This document shows, piece by piece, positions 34,959 through 43,695 of a stretch of 64,000 bases of DNA. A program made the position numbers and the translations under genes. Under the pieces are notes generated by a model. That model was not told the origin of the DNA. It ran no database searches and was given only the letters and a program-made list of their open reading frames with translations. The first letter of the stretch is position 1, and each line of letters starts with the position of its first letter. The DNA is from Sarcina sp. DSM 11001 (GTDB taxonomy: Bacteria; Bacillota; Clostridia; Lachnospirales; Lachnospiraceae), in assembly GCF_900101015.1 (NCBI RefSeq), contig NZ_FNFZ01000005.1, forward strand, positions 113,611 through 177,610. The letters run 5' to 3'.

Positions 34959-35807
34959 TCCCGCATAAGCCATATAAAGGAATTTCAAATCTTCTATATT
35001 ATCCACATAGGAACAGCCGTGGCAGCGGCCGCATTCCGTGAGGCATCCGTTTTCAAAAGCCAGAAGCCGCATCATGGGAACGGGCTTCCAGGGACAGGAA
35101 TCCAGAGGAACTGTCGCAAAAACGCAGAACCCGTCTCCCTCTCTCATATAGAGGGTTTTTTCACAATTTGTATGGACATACAGGGTGTCCGCATAGTGGA
35201 ACAGGATGTTCAGCTTGTTGCCGGGAGCCATCTTTCCAAATTCACTCTCCCAGAGGGAAAAGCGTTCTCCGGGTGTCGCCTCACGGCCCAGCTGCCGTTC
35301 TTTTTGAAGCAGCAGATCCATAAGCCTCAGGAGGATCCGTTCGCTGTCGGTCTCGCCAAGCTGTTTGTAGTAGTAAATGTTCAGAGGAGAATAGCTGAAA
35401 ATCGTCCCGTTGTGGGCCAGCGTCCCGAAACGGCCGTCCATCGACCGCACCACAAAGGGATGGCAGTTGGACAGCTCCACATTTCCAATCGTAGCCCGGC
35501 GGATATGGGCAATGGCGGTCCTGGCCGCGACGCCCTTCGCCAGCAGGGCTGTCAGCGTTTCGCTCCGCGAGGCCTTGACGGCCTCCCTGAGGATCTCCGG
35601 CCGTTCATCCGCATCCGCATGTTTTCCGGCGAAGCCTTCTATCTCATGTTCTCCATGTTCACATCCATGTTCGGGTCCATGTTCATGCTGCGGGAACACG
35701 GCCAGTCCATAGCCGTGCGGGTGTCTGTCTGAATGGGAAAAAAACGTGCGCAGCCAGCCTGTGATGTCTATGCTGTGATCCGCGCTGACGGCAAAGAGTT
35801 CGCACAT
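34953..35807 (-). CDS. Class II glutamine amidotransferase
   Basis: 284 residues starting MCELFAVSADHS, so after Met removal Cys2 is the N-terminal nucleophile. Typical blocks are AHIRRATIGNVELSNCHPF and LAHNGTI. An unusual insert near residues 40-60 is rich in His and Glu (HEHGPEHGCEHGEHE), a possible metal-binding loop. It overlaps the upstream ligase gene by 40 bases. In the ergothioneine pathway EgtC is a class II amidotransferase-type enzyme that removes a gamma-glutamyl group, so a similar hydrolysis is conceivable here. Confidence 0.82.
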   Translation of the reverse strand: MCELFAVSADHSIDITGWLRTFFSHSDRHPHGYGLAVFPQHEHGPEHGCEHGEHEIEGFAGKHADADERPEILREAVKASRSETLTALLAKGVAARTAIAHIRRATIGNVELSNCHPFVVRSMDGRFGTLAHNGTIFSYSPLNIYYYKQLGETDSERILLRLMDLLLQKERQLGREATPGERFSLWESEFGKMAPGNKLNILFHYADTLYVHTNCEKTLYMREGDGFCVFATVPLDSCPWKPVPMMRLLAFENGCLTECGRCHGCSYVDNIEDLKFLYMAYAGL

Positions 35808-37006
35808 AGTCTGTCCACCTGTTCCGCGTAACGGCTCCCCGGGATGAGGAGCTTGCGCTTTTGATATTCGATGGTTGAGAGCGCGTCAAAACATCCGATC
35901 GCTTCGAAGGTACAGGCCATATCCGAGAGTATTTCCAGCGCCGCTTCGCGGACCGGAATCAGGACCGAACCCTCCCGGATCCAGATGCTCTTCTCGTCAA
36001 AAAGGGCTGCGTGTTTCATATTGGTAATAGCATCTGCCTGTTCCTTTTCGTCCGGCAGATACTCAGGACAGAAAGAACACCAGATCAGGAACAGCCGCAG
36101 GAAGCGAAGGTCCTCCAGGGCGATTCCCGCCGGCTCGAGAGGGTTGAGATCCAGCATCCTGAGTTCAATGTGGTCGATTCCCTTCCTGAGTGCTTCCAGT
36201 GTATAGGCTCCCCGGGGCTTGAGACGCACCGGCAGGTACAGTTCAGAAGAGGAATAGATCATCCCCTCCCTGACATAGGACTCGATGCTCTCACAGTAAG
36301 AAGACACCCCGGAGAAATCCAGTACAGGGAGGAAGGGGTTCCAGTATCCCTCCTTACCGCACCGCACAGAAGCATAGACCGGTTTAACCCTTTCCCGGCA
36401 CTGACCGAAAGTCTCTGCCCTGAAAGGTCCGGGACTAGCCGCAGTCAGCCAGACGATCAGCCAGGCATACCGGAGCGTCCAGGCGGCGGCCTTCAAATAC
36501 AGGGCGTCAGCTGTCGTCCCCAGAAATGAGGGATAGTCCGCTGAATAGGAAAAATTGTAATGAATGCCCGACAACAGCATTTTTTCAAGCCCATATTTTT
36601 CGAGCAGGTATCTCCTGTACTCCTCTTTATGGGCATTCTCGCCTGAAAAATGCGCGATCCGCACCTCGGAGGGTATATAGGCGGGAGGATTCGAAGACAT
36701 ATGGAGCGTCTCACCCGATTCCGCAAGCCTGCGCAGGGCTTCCGCGTGCATCTGAGAGATCATCCCGTAGAGCTCTTCTGTGCTGTGGGCCACGGGTGTG
36801 ATGATTTCAAGCTGGCTCTCCGCAAAATCCCTTGAAAAATGCGGATCATCTCCAAAAGGATGGTCCGTACGCGAGATCCGCCCGTCCGCCTCCATGATGC
36901 GGAGACTTTCCTTTTCCAGGCCGAAGCCGCCGCCAAAAGCGGACTCCAGCCCCTTCCTGCCCAGCCTGGATGTGATCTGTGCTGCTGTTTCGTATGGTTT
37001 TTTCAC
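35768..37006 (-). CDS. gshA: Glutamate-cysteine ligase (GshA type)
   Basis: 412 residues. GGFGLEKESLRI near the N-terminus, DFAESQLEIITPV and HIELRMLDLNPLEPAGI are hallmarks of type I glutamate-cysteine ligase, which joins Glu to Cys through the gamma-carboxylate with ATP. It is shorter than E. coli GshA (about 518), and has no fused ATP-grasp glutathione synthetase domain as in GshF. First gene of the three-gene operon; 40-base overlap with the amidotransferase. The final product is unclear because no GshB-like gene is present. Confidence 0.85.
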   Translation of the reverse strand: MKKPYETAAQITSRLGRKGLESAFGGGFGLEKESLRIMEADGRISRTDHPFGDDPHFSRDFAESQLEIITPVAHSTEELYGMISQMHAEALRRLAESGETLHMSSNPPAYIPSEVRIAHFSGENAHKEEYRRYLLEKYGLEKMLLSGIHYNFSYSADYPSFLGTTADALYLKAAAWTLRYAWLIVWLTAASPGPFRAETFGQCRERVKPVYASVRCGKEGYWNPFLPVLDFSGVSSYCESIESYVREGMIYSSSELYLPVRLKPRGAYTLEALRKGIDHIELRMLDLNPLEPAGIALEDLRFLRLFLIWCSFCPEYLPDEKEQADAITNMKHAALFDEKSIWIREGSVLIPVREAALEILSDMACTFEAIGCFDALSTIEYQKRKLLIPGSRYAEQVDRLCANSLPSARITA

Positions 37007-37160
37007 TCTTATTCTCCTTTTATACCGGAGTGTACTGTGTGTGATTATTACATTATAAGCAATACACCTACTATGTCAATAGGTTTTTATATATTAAATC
37101 TTCGCAGTAATCTTCGCCCTTTCAGAGCCCTGTCTCAGATATTTTCCCTGGGAATGGAGT

Positions 37161-37210
37161 AAAAAACGGACACAGGGGTCCTGAAAAGGCAGGCGGCCCC
37201 GTGTCCGTTT
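37161..37210 (-). terminator. Terminator after the small CxxC protein
   Basis: On the minus strand AAACGGACACGGGG and CCCCTGTGTCCGTTT form a stem with a 19-base inner loop and are followed by TTTTTTACTCC. Nothing else is seen in the 37007-37246 gap besides the repeat at 37218-37261 and the AT-rich leader of gshA. Confidence 0.8.
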
Positions 37211-37217
37211 CTTCTAA

Positions 37218-37261
37218 TTTACCCACTCATTTACCCACGCACGAATTTACCCCCGCACGAA
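37218..37261 (-). repeat. 16-bp echo of the small CxxC gene 3' end
   Basis: Minus strand: TTCGTGCGGGGGTAAA (gene end with TAA), TTCGTGCGTGGGTAAA and ATGAGTGGGTAAA follow in exact 16-base steps, each with the stop triplet. Confidence 0.85.
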
Positions 37262-37465
37262 CGGAGCGCTGTACTCCGCATTGATTTCCCGAATCTCTTT
37301 CAGGCCATCGATATAGGGCTGGTAGATGCTTTCGATACGTCCGCCGCCTCGGTTGTCGCAGCCGGAACAGAACTCACAATCGATGCCGCATGCGCCCCAC
37401 AGCGCCTGGTGAACGATCTGCCGGCGCTCCTCCCTCGTGGTGTCCTTTATTAATAGAGATCTCAT
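37247..37465 (-). CDS. Small cysteine-rich protein, 72 residues
   Basis: From ATG 37465, with AGGAGG 6 bases upstream: MRSLLIKDTTREERRQIVHQ followed by WGACGIDCEFCSGCDNRGGG. Four cysteines in C-x3-C-x2-C-x2-C spacing suggest an iron-sulfur or zinc knuckle, and the flanking helices are amphipathic. I do not recognise the family. It stands alone between gshA and the HAD gene. Confidence 0.75.
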   Translation of the reverse strand: MRSLLIKDTTREERRQIVHQALWGACGIDCEFCSGCDNRGGGRIESIYQPYIDGLKEIREINAEYSAPFVRG

Positions 37466-37579
37466 TGTCAGCCTCCTCTTCATAACATCTCAATAATGGA
37501 TAAAAATAATAAGGAAGATAAAGACCACCAGGCCCGGCTGGTTTAGCAAAAACGAATAGCGGCCGGATTTTACTGTTTT

Positions 37580-38212
37580 TTACAGAATCGCGTTTCCGAA
37601 GGCGGTCAGATCGGGGTAAACACTGGCGAATCCGGCGAACTCCGGAGCCGGCGGCACCAGATCAGGAATCATCACCGGCCTGCAGCCGGCAGCTCTGGCG
37701 GCCAGAAGGCCGTTGGGGCTGTCCTCCAGCACATAGCAGTCCCCCGGAAGCAGGCCCAGCCGTTCGGCGGCCAGAAGAAAGATGTCCGGATCCGGTTTTC
37801 CCCTGGAGACCTCGTCTCCGCAGACCACAACGTCAAAATAGCTGTCAATCCCGGTGCGGCCCAGGTTGGTCAATACCATATCCCGGGGGCTGCTGCTGGC
37901 CACAGCCAGCCGGTACCCTGCTTTTTTCAGAGCAGGCAGCAGATCTGCTGCACCGGGCTTGAGCTGCAGGTCTGTCTTCTCCCGTTCCACCATCATGGCC
38001 ATACACTCCCGCGTCAGGGCATCCGGGTCATCGTCCGGATAGCAGCTGCGCAGTACTAGATGTGCCTGCTTCGGGCCGCTTCCGGTGATCCGGACTGCAA
38101 AGTCTGAGGGCAGTGTCAGCCCACGGTCCCGGGCAAGCCGATGCCAGCAGGACTGATACAGCCGTTCGGAATCCAGAAGCAGACCATCCATATCAAAGAT
38201 TGCACCTTTCAT
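37580..38212 (-). CDS. HAD-superfamily phosphatase (beta-phosphoglucomutase-like)
   Basis: 210 residues with HAD motif I FDMDGLLLDSE, motif II VASSSP, and KPDPDIFLLAAERL with VLEDSPNG (motifs III and IV). A cap domain inserted after motif I makes it a subclass I enzyme such as sugar-phosphate phosphatases or beta-phosphoglucomutases. Its ATG overlaps the ROK stop by 4 bases (ATGA), so both are coupled; a sugar phosphate removed by this enzyme may belong to the polyol pathway next door. Confidence 0.9.
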   Translation of the reverse strand: MKGAIFDMDGLLLDSERLYQSCWHRLARDRGLTLPSDFAVRITGSGPKQAHLVLRSCYPDDDPDALTRECMAMMVEREKTDLQLKPGAADLLPALKKAGYRLAVASSSPRDMVLTNLGRTGIDSYFDVVVCGDEVSRGKPDPDIFLLAAERLGLLPGDCYVLEDSPNGLLAARAAGCRPVMIPDLVPPAPEFAGFASVYPDLTAFGNAIL

Positions 38213-39339
38213 GTTCCTACCTCCCTTAGATATTTCTGGAGAAAATACAGCGCGGCTCCCATGGTGATGTTATGGGAGGGCATCTTGCTCAGCAGCAGGA
38301 AATCCCCGGTCACCGGAAAGGGGCAGCGCTCCCTGATCGCCTGCCGGAGGAAGTCCAGATCCTCCTCCCTGAGGTACGCCGCCAGGTGACCGCCCAGAAT
38401 AACGTCCATGTCATAGAGCAGGTAGAGACTCTCCGCCATGAGAGCGACATCCATCAGGTAAGCAGTCCAACGCGTTTTTTCAGCAGAGCCTCCCGTCCGG
38501 AGAGCGGCAAAGAACACATCCGGGTCCTCATCCCCCAGAAGGGCACTCATGGAACAGATCGTCTCCAGACAGCCGCGCTTACCGCAATAGCATGGCTTAC
38601 CCTCAGGGCGGACCACGATGTGCTCGAACAAAGTGCTTCTGCCATCGCGCCCGATGACAATGCGGCGGTTATAGATGATGGAGCCGCCCAGATGCCGGCT
38701 CATGGACAGATAATAGGCATTCTTCAACTCCGGAGAACACCAGATTTCCGAGATGGCGGCGGCGTCCGGATCGTGGACGAAGGTACAGGGAAAGGGCAGA
38801 TGCCTGGTAAATACTTCTATCTTCAGGCCTGTGCAGTCCAGTATGGTCCCATAGACCACCTCCGAGCCGTCGGCATTGACCAGTCCCTGGATCGCAATGC
38901 CGATCCCCAGAATCTTCTCATCAGGCAGCGAGAGCTTATGAATGAAGGCGAGGATCTTTTCGCTGACCTGGGAGAAATAAACCTGCTCATTGGCATAAGG
39001 GAAATCCCAGATTTCCCGGCCCAGCATCCTTCCGTAGAGGTCTGCGGCAACGAACTTGACCCTGGAGCGCATGATCTCCACTCCGACCGCCACACGAAAG
39101 GTCTCGTCGATGGAATAGGCAGCCGCCTTCCTGCCAATCTGGTCGGAATCCAGATAGCCGCTTTTCAGAATCATGCCCATCTCTTCCATCTCCGTCAGCG
39201 CCGCGGCTACTGTGGGACGACTCAGCTGGAGGGCATAGGCAATATCCTGCTGTGAGACTTTCTTCTCATCATATATATATTGAAAAACCTGCTGACGATT
39301 GGTCCTCCTGATCTGGCCGGGAGTAATACGCTTAGCCAT
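38209..39339 (-). CDS. ROK-family transcriptional regulator
   Basis: 376 residues: N-terminal winged HTH (VSQQDIAYALQLSRPTVAAA) followed by an ASKHA/ROK domain with GIGIAIQGLV and the zinc-site-like CYCGKRGCLETICS. The domain binds a sugar or its phosphate and lifts repression. It is divergent from the polyol operon and two AAATCGGTTTTA elements at 39771 and 39863 flank that operon promoter, so it is the likely repressor. GGAGGAAGG precedes the ATG. Confidence 0.9.
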   Translation of the reverse strand: MAKRITPGQIRRTNRQQVFQYIYDEKKVSQQDIAYALQLSRPTVAAALTEMEEMGMILKSGYLDSDQIGRKAAAYSIDETFRVAVGVEIMRSRVKFVAADLYGRMLGREIWDFPYANEQVYFSQVSEKILAFIHKLSLPDEKILGIGIAIQGLVNADGSEVVYGTILDCTGLKIEVFTRHLPFPCTFVHDPDAAAISEIWCSPELKNAYYLSMSRHLGGSIIYNRRIVIGRDGRSTLFEHIVVRPEGKPCYCGKRGCLETICSMSALLGDEDPDVFFAALRTGGSAEKTRWTAYLMDVALMAESLYLLYDMDVILGGHLAAYLREEDLDFLRQAIRERCPFPVTGDFLLLSKMPSHNITMGAALYFLQKYLREVGT

Positions 39340-39770
39340 AAACCTTCCTCCTGCACTTCTTTTCTGTCTTTACTGTAAAAGTCTGTTTTAAATAAATCGA
39401 TCAGGCGGCCGCGCAAATGCACGTGCCCGTACAACCGGTTCAGCGGACAAGTTCGCTGTCTCATGAATGCACGCCAGCCTCTGCAGTGTGCTGAACAGGT
39501 TCCATATACCCATGAGAAGACCTGCTTCCATAATGGTTTACTTTACCAGAATTTCCTCCAAATAGCCACTCTGATTTTGAAAAATGCTTTTCCAGAATTC
39601 TTTGCGAATTGATGTGTGCATATTTTTTAAATTAAACAAACATATTTGTGATATAGCATGTGCAATCCGTATTTTTGCCTATGCCGAGAACATCTATTAC
39701 ACATGTTCAAGCTGTTCACATTCCCATACAATATTGATAGAGTCCCTTTGTTTTTGTGTGAAAGGGGGTG
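39340..39770. other. Regulatory spacer between ROK gene and polyol operon, left part
   Basis: The divergent spacer has no gene. It contains AT-rich stretches (39385-39400, 39590-39660) and a run of imperfect direct repeats but no convincing promoter for the ROK gene was settled on. Confidence 0.5.
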
Positions 39771-39874
39771 AAATCGGTTTTAAAACGCGTGCAATCCAGC
39801 AATAATTCATATCTCCCCTTGACTCTCTTCGGAAAGGGGCTTATGATAAAGGCACGATATGTAAATCGGTTTTA
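39771..39874 (+). promoter_or_regulatory. Promoter and candidate ROK operators of the polyol operon
   Basis: TTGACT (39819-39824) and TATGAT (39842-39847) are spaced by exactly 17 bases. The 12-mer AAATCGGTTTTA occurs at 39771-39782 (upstream) and again at 39863-39874 (just past the -10), positions suited to looping or roadblock repression. Similar AAATCGGT and CAATCGATTTATA sequences appear before the zinc dehydrogenase gene at about 46414-46453. Confidence 0.6.
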
Positions 39875-39917
39875 CAAAATCAATTAACAAATATATTTAA
39901 GAAAAGGAGGACAAGTT

Positions 39918-40694
39918 ATGGGAATTCTGGAACAAATGAGCCTCGCCAGCAAGAAGGGCTTTGTTACCGGAGCTGCGAGAGGCATTGGCAAGTGCACCGC
40001 ACTGGCTTTCGCGGAAGCAGGCGCTGATGTCGCTATCGTGGACATGGATCTGGAAACAGCTCAGGAAACAGCTAAAGAGATCGCTGAAGCCACCGGCCGG
40101 AAGGTCATCGCCCTCAAGTGCGACGTGACCAACGAAGCTGATGTACAGGCCATGGTGGACGCAGTCGTAGCGGAGCTTGGCGGTCTGGACTTCTGCCACG
40201 CCAACGCCGGTATCTGCATCAACGAAGCAGCTGACAAGATGACCTACGCCCAGTGGAAGAAGAACATCGATGTAAACCTCAACAGTGTCTTCCTGACTGA
40301 TACCATCGCAGGCAGGTACATGCTTGCCAACGGCGGCGGCAGCATCATCAACACGGCTTCCATGTCGGCCCACATCGTCAACGTGCCTCAGCCCCAGTGC
40401 GCTTACAACGCTTCCAAGGCAGGCGTGATCCAGCTCACCAAGTCCCTGGCCATCGAATGGGCCAAGAAGGGTGTCAGGGTCAACAGCATCAGCCCCGGCT
40501 ACATCGGCACGGATCTGACCCTCTCCTCTCCCACTCTTCAGCCCCTGATCGCTCAGTGGAACGCTATGGCACCCATGGGCAGGCTGGGCAAACCCGAAGA
40601 ACTGGGCTCCATCTGCGTCTATCTTGCGGGCGACACATCTACTTTCACCACCGGCTCCGACTTCATTCTGGACGGTGCATTTACCTGCTTCTAA
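39918..40694 (+). CDS. Short-chain dehydrogenase/reductase (polyol oxidation)
   Basis: 258 residues after AAGGAGG. Rossmann motif TGAARGIGK, DVTNEADV, NAGI, catalytic Ser in NTASMSAH and Y-x-x-x-K in YNASKAG are intact. Close in pattern to sorbitol, arabinitol and xylitol dehydrogenases. As the first gene of an operon with transporter, FGGY kinase and two more dehydrogenases, it probably oxidises an imported polyol with NAD. Its last 63 bases are followed by a 68-base-shifted copy (see repeat). Confidence 0.9.
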   Translation: MGILEQMSLASKKGFVTGAARGIGKCTALAFAEAGADVAIVDMDLETAQETAKEIAEATGRKVIALKCDVTNEADVQAMVDAVVAELGGLDFCHANAGICINEAADKMTYAQWKKNIDVNLNSVFLTDTIAGRYMLANGGGSIINTASMSAHIVNVPQPQCAYNASKAGVIQLTKSLAIEWAKKGVRVNSISPGYIGTDLTLSSPTLQPLIAQWNAMAPMGRLGKPEELGSICVYLAGDTSTFTTGSDFILDGAFTCF

Positions 40695-40762
40695 GAAGTA
40701 ACACATCCTGTTTCACCACCAGCTCCGGCTTCATTCCGGGCGGAACTTTGACCTGTTCCTAA
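40632..40762 (+). repeat. Tandem duplication of the SDR gene 3' end
   Basis: 40644-40694 (17 codons including TAA) and 40712-40762 match at 41 of 51 bases, and the echo keeps 17 codons and its own TAA. The match continues weakly about 12 bases to the left of both copies, so the duplicated unit is about 68 bases. Amino acids of the echo read FTTSSGFIPGGTLTCS, with the gene end FTTGSDFILDGAFTCF. Confidence 0.92.
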
Positions 40763-40813
40763 AAAAACAAAACTACCGGAAAAGTAGTGAAAACCAAAAA
40801 AAGGAGAACAGTT

Positions 40814-41905
40814 ATGAAAAAAATTCTTTCCATCCTCATTGCATCTTTCCTGATCGTCGGCCTGCTGGCAGGCTGCGGCGGCGGCTCTTCCACTTCTTCC
40901 GCTCCTGCAGGCGGCGACAGCACTGCAAAGCAGGAAGCTGCTGCCACCAGCACAGGCGATACCGAGGGCGTACAGGCCAGCCCCGAGTTTTATGCCAAAG
41001 CTGACCTTGCTTCTCTGAGCGGCAAAAAGATCGGCGTCACCATCCAGTCCCTGCAGAACTCCTACTGGGCAGGCGTTATGACCGCCCTTGAGGAGGTTGT
41101 CAAGAAAAACGGCGGCAACATCACCATCGTTGCCTGCGACGACAGCTCCGCCACCCAGATCGGCCAGATCGAGAACTTCATTTCCTCCGGCTGCGACCTG
41201 ATCATGGTCCACCCCTCTGACGCGGCAGCCGTAGAAGACGCCTGCGCAGAAGCCCGCACTGCCGGAATCAAGGTTATGTGCTGGGATGACCCCATGACCA
41301 ACACCGACGCCAACTGGGTTCTGAACAACACCGACCTGGGCATTGCCATCGGCGAAGCCGCCGGCAATTTCATCTCCGAGCACTACACCGAAGACAACAA
41401 GGCTCAGATCGCCATGATCAACTATCCTCAGACCACCATCCTTCTTGAGCGTGAGGAAGGCATCCTCCAGGGTCTTGAAAGCACTGCGGCCGGCCTCTAC
41501 GAAGTCGTCTCCAGCCAGGCAGGTCTTGACGCAAACCAGGCGCAGACCGCTATGGAAACCATCCTGCAGCGTTATCCTGACTGCCGCATCGTCACCGGAA
41601 TCGGCGCCGGCGCCATGATCGGAACCGATGAGGCCCTTCAGATCGCAACCGGCGGCAAGATCCCTGAGGATATGGGCGTCTTCACCGCTGACGTTACCAA
41701 GCAGCAGCTTGAGCACCTTATGGACGATACCTATCCCGCCCGCGTCGCTCTCGGCTTTGAGGGCTCTGACGAAGACACCGGCACAGCCTGCGCTTCCATG
41801 TTCGCGCTGATCCTTGCGGACAATGTAGGAGCTCAGAACGTGTTCCGCGGCCTGACCCCCATCACTGCTGAAAACGTTGAAGCCATCATGGCCGGCATGA
41901 AGTAA
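40814..41905 (+). CDS. Sugar/polyol ABC transporter binding lipoprotein
   Basis: 363 residues from MKKILSILIASFLIVGLLAG with lipobox LLAGC, then a Gly/Ser/Ala-rich tether. The core has the periplasmic-binding protein fold of the ribose/xylose class: IGVTIQSLQNSYWAGVM and VHPSDAAAVEDACAEARTAG. It presents the sugar to the permease below. A long spacer with a hairpin follows, probably to keep this protein in excess of the membrane parts. Confidence 0.92.
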   Translation: MKKILSILIASFLIVGLLAGCGGGSSTSSAPAGGDSTAKQEAAATSTGDTEGVQASPEFYAKADLASLSGKKIGVTIQSLQNSYWAGVMTALEEVVKKNGGNITIVACDDSSATQIGQIENFISSGCDLIMVHPSDAAAVEDACAEARTAGIKVMCWDDPMTNTDANWVLNNTDLGIAIGEAAGNFISEHYTEDNKAQIAMINYPQTTILLEREEGILQGLESTAAGLYEVVSSQAGLDANQAQTAMETILQRYPDCRIVTGIGAGAMIGTDEALQIATGGKIPEDMGVFTADVTKQQLEHLMDDTYPARVALGFEGSDEDTGTACASMFALILADNVGAQNVFRGLTPITAENVEAIMAGMK

Positions 41906-41921
41906 TAAATATTTTCCGCTC

Positions 41922-42115
41922 CAGTGTACCGCCTCAGACATTTTCACAATTAAATCTGCCGGATTGAACTGCCGGATCCTCATCGTTCCCGCAAAGCAAA
42001 TAAGGAGGCGATGTGAACCACAGGCAACTGACGGCAAACCGGCAAAGCAGTGTCCACAGCTTCGCAATATCGGAAATGGTGTTTTAATGCGAATTATGCC
42101 TGAGACGGAACACAA
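41922..42115 (+). repeat. Inverted repeat element between binding protein and ATPase genes
   Basis: AGTGTACCGCCTCAGACATT near 41923 is mirrored by the reverse complement of TAATGCGAATTATGCCTGAG-ACGGAACAC near 42085-42113, about three quarters of 32 positions matching. The 130-base inside has no gene. It could fold into one long stem or be a small non-autonomous element. Confidence 0.5.
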
Positions 42116-42153
42116 GGCCTGCACAATATCGAAAACCTGAAATTGTGCAGGCC
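42116..42153 (+). terminator. Intra-operon hairpin before the ABC ATPase
   Basis: GGCCTGCACAAT pairs with ATTGTGCAGGCC over a 14-base loop. There is no strong T-run, so it is more likely a stabilising or attenuating hairpin for the binding-protein message than a full terminator. Confidence 0.65.
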
Positions 42154-42181
42154 GTATTCATTCTCCAAGGAGGTAAGCTAT

Positions 42182-43678
42182 ATGAGCGAAGATTTTGTGC
42201 TGGAACTTGAGCACATTCGCAAGGAGTATCCCGGCGTGGTCGCGCTCAAGGACGTTACGCTGCAGCTTCGGCGCGGCGAGGTCCTGGGCCTGATCGGTGA
42301 AAACGGCGCCGGTAAATCCACGTTGATCAAGTGCTGCTCCGGCGCGGTCATCCCCACCTCGGGAAAGATCCGGATCAACGGGAAAGAATTTGACCGCATG
42401 ACGCCGCAGCTGGCGGCGGAAAACGGCATTGCCATTATTTATCAGGAATTCAACAACGTAGTCGAGCTCTCCGCAGCTGAGAACCTCTTCCTGGGAAGAC
42501 CCATCAGAAAGGGTATTACCATTGACCGCAAGGCCATGGAGGAAGAAGCCGCCAAGGCCTTCGAACAGCTCCAGATCAAGATCGATCCCAGGGAGCTGGT
42601 AAAAAACCTCTCTGTCGGTTATCAGCAGATGATCGAGATCGCCAAGGCGATCCAGCAGAACGCCCAGGTGCTCATCATGGACGAGCCCAGCGCTCCCCTC
42701 ACCACCAACGAGGTCGAGGCCATGTTCAAGGTGGTGGAACTGCTTCGTAAAAAGGGCGTTTCCATCATCTACATCTCTCACCGTCTGGAGGAGATCTTCC
42801 GTCTCAGTGACAGGATCGAGGTCATCCGTGACGGCGAGTACGTCACCACCCTCATCACTCCCAAGGCCACCGTTGATGAGCTGATCAAGCTCATGGTCGG
42901 CCGTGAAATGACCCAGAAGTTCCCGCCCCGCAAGCCCTGCATCGACCAGAGCAAGGTGGTTCTGGATCTGCAGAATGTCACCGGCAACGGCGACGAGAAT
43001 ATGACCATGCAGATCCATGCAGGCGAAGTCCTGGGCCTGGGCGGTCTGGTAGGCGCAGGCCGCACGGAGCTTGCCGAGATCATTTTCGGTTCCAAGATGA
43101 AACAGTCCGGCAAGATCCTGCTGAACGGTAAAGAGATCAACCCCAGGTCTCCCCGTGAAGCCATCGACCTGGGCATTGCCCTGGTCCCCGAGGACCGCAA
43201 GCGCCACGGCGCGCTCCTCACCAACTCCATCAAGAACAACATCAACATGCCTATCTACGAGCGAATCTCCAAGTTCAGCGTCATCGATGCCGAGACTGAG
43301 CGCAATAACGCCGAGAAATACCGCAAGGAGATCCAGATCAAGTGTCCCACTGTCAACCAGCTGGTAAAGAACCTCTCCGGTGGTAACCAGCAGAAGGTCA
43401 TTCTGGGCAAGTGGCTGGCTGCCAACTCCCAGCTCATCATCTTTGACGAGCCCACCCGCGGTATCGACGTAGGCGCAAAATATGAAATCTACAAGCTGAT
43501 CAATGATCTCGTGGAGGGAGGACGCAGTGTCCTGATGATCTCCTCTGAGATGGAGGAGCTGATCGGCATGTCCGACCGCATCATCGTACTCGCGGAAGGC
43601 AAAATGACCGGCGAGCTGCAGAAAGAAGAATTCAATTCGGACACCATCATGGCGTATGCGTCCGGCATTACAGAATAA
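42182..43678 (+). CDS. Sugar ABC transporter ATP-binding protein (double domain)
   Basis: 498 residues after AAGGAGG. First domain Walker A GENGAGKS, signature LSVGYQQ and Walker B LIMDEPS; second domain has a degenerate Walker A GLVGAGRT but intact LSGGNQQ and LIIFDEPTRGIDVGAKYE. This asymmetry is normal for RbsA/XylG/MglA-type ATPases. It energises sugar uptake with the permease that follows. An upstream in-frame ATG at 42143 overlaps the hairpin and lacks a ribosome site. Confidence 0.95.
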   Translation: MSEDFVLELEHIRKEYPGVVALKDVTLQLRRGEVLGLIGENGAGKSTLIKCCSGAVIPTSGKIRINGKEFDRMTPQLAAENGIAIIYQEFNNVVELSAAENLFLGRPIRKGITIDRKAMEEEAAKAFEQLQIKIDPRELVKNLSVGYQQMIEIAKAIQQNAQVLIMDEPSAPLTTNEVEAMFKVVELLRKKGVSIIYISHRLEEIFRLSDRIEVIRDGEYVTTLITPKATVDELIKLMVGREMTQKFPPRKPCIDQSKVVLDLQNVTGNGDENMTMQIHAGEVLGLGGLVGAGRTELAEIIFGSKMKQSGKILLNGKEINPRSPREAIDLGIALVPEDRKRHGALLTNSIKNNINMPIYERISKFSVIDAETERNNAEKYRKEIQIKCPTVNQLVKNLSGGNQQKVILGKWLAANSQLIIFDEPTRGIDVGAKYEIYKLINDLVEGGRSVLMISSEMEELIGMSDRIIVLAEGKMTGELQKEEFNSDTIMAYASGITE

Positions 43679-43695
43679 GAAGGAGGTTTCCTGAC

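Noticed and set aside
33411..37006. Ergothioneine biosynthesis operon
   Set aside because: Two of the enzyme types fit, but the sulfoxide synthase EgtB and methyltransferase EgtD are absent, and the third gene is a second ligase.
41922..42153. Riboswitch ahead of the ABC ATPase
   Set aside because: The element lies inside an operon, and I could not match it to a known aptamer; hairpin plus inverted repeat is the safer description.
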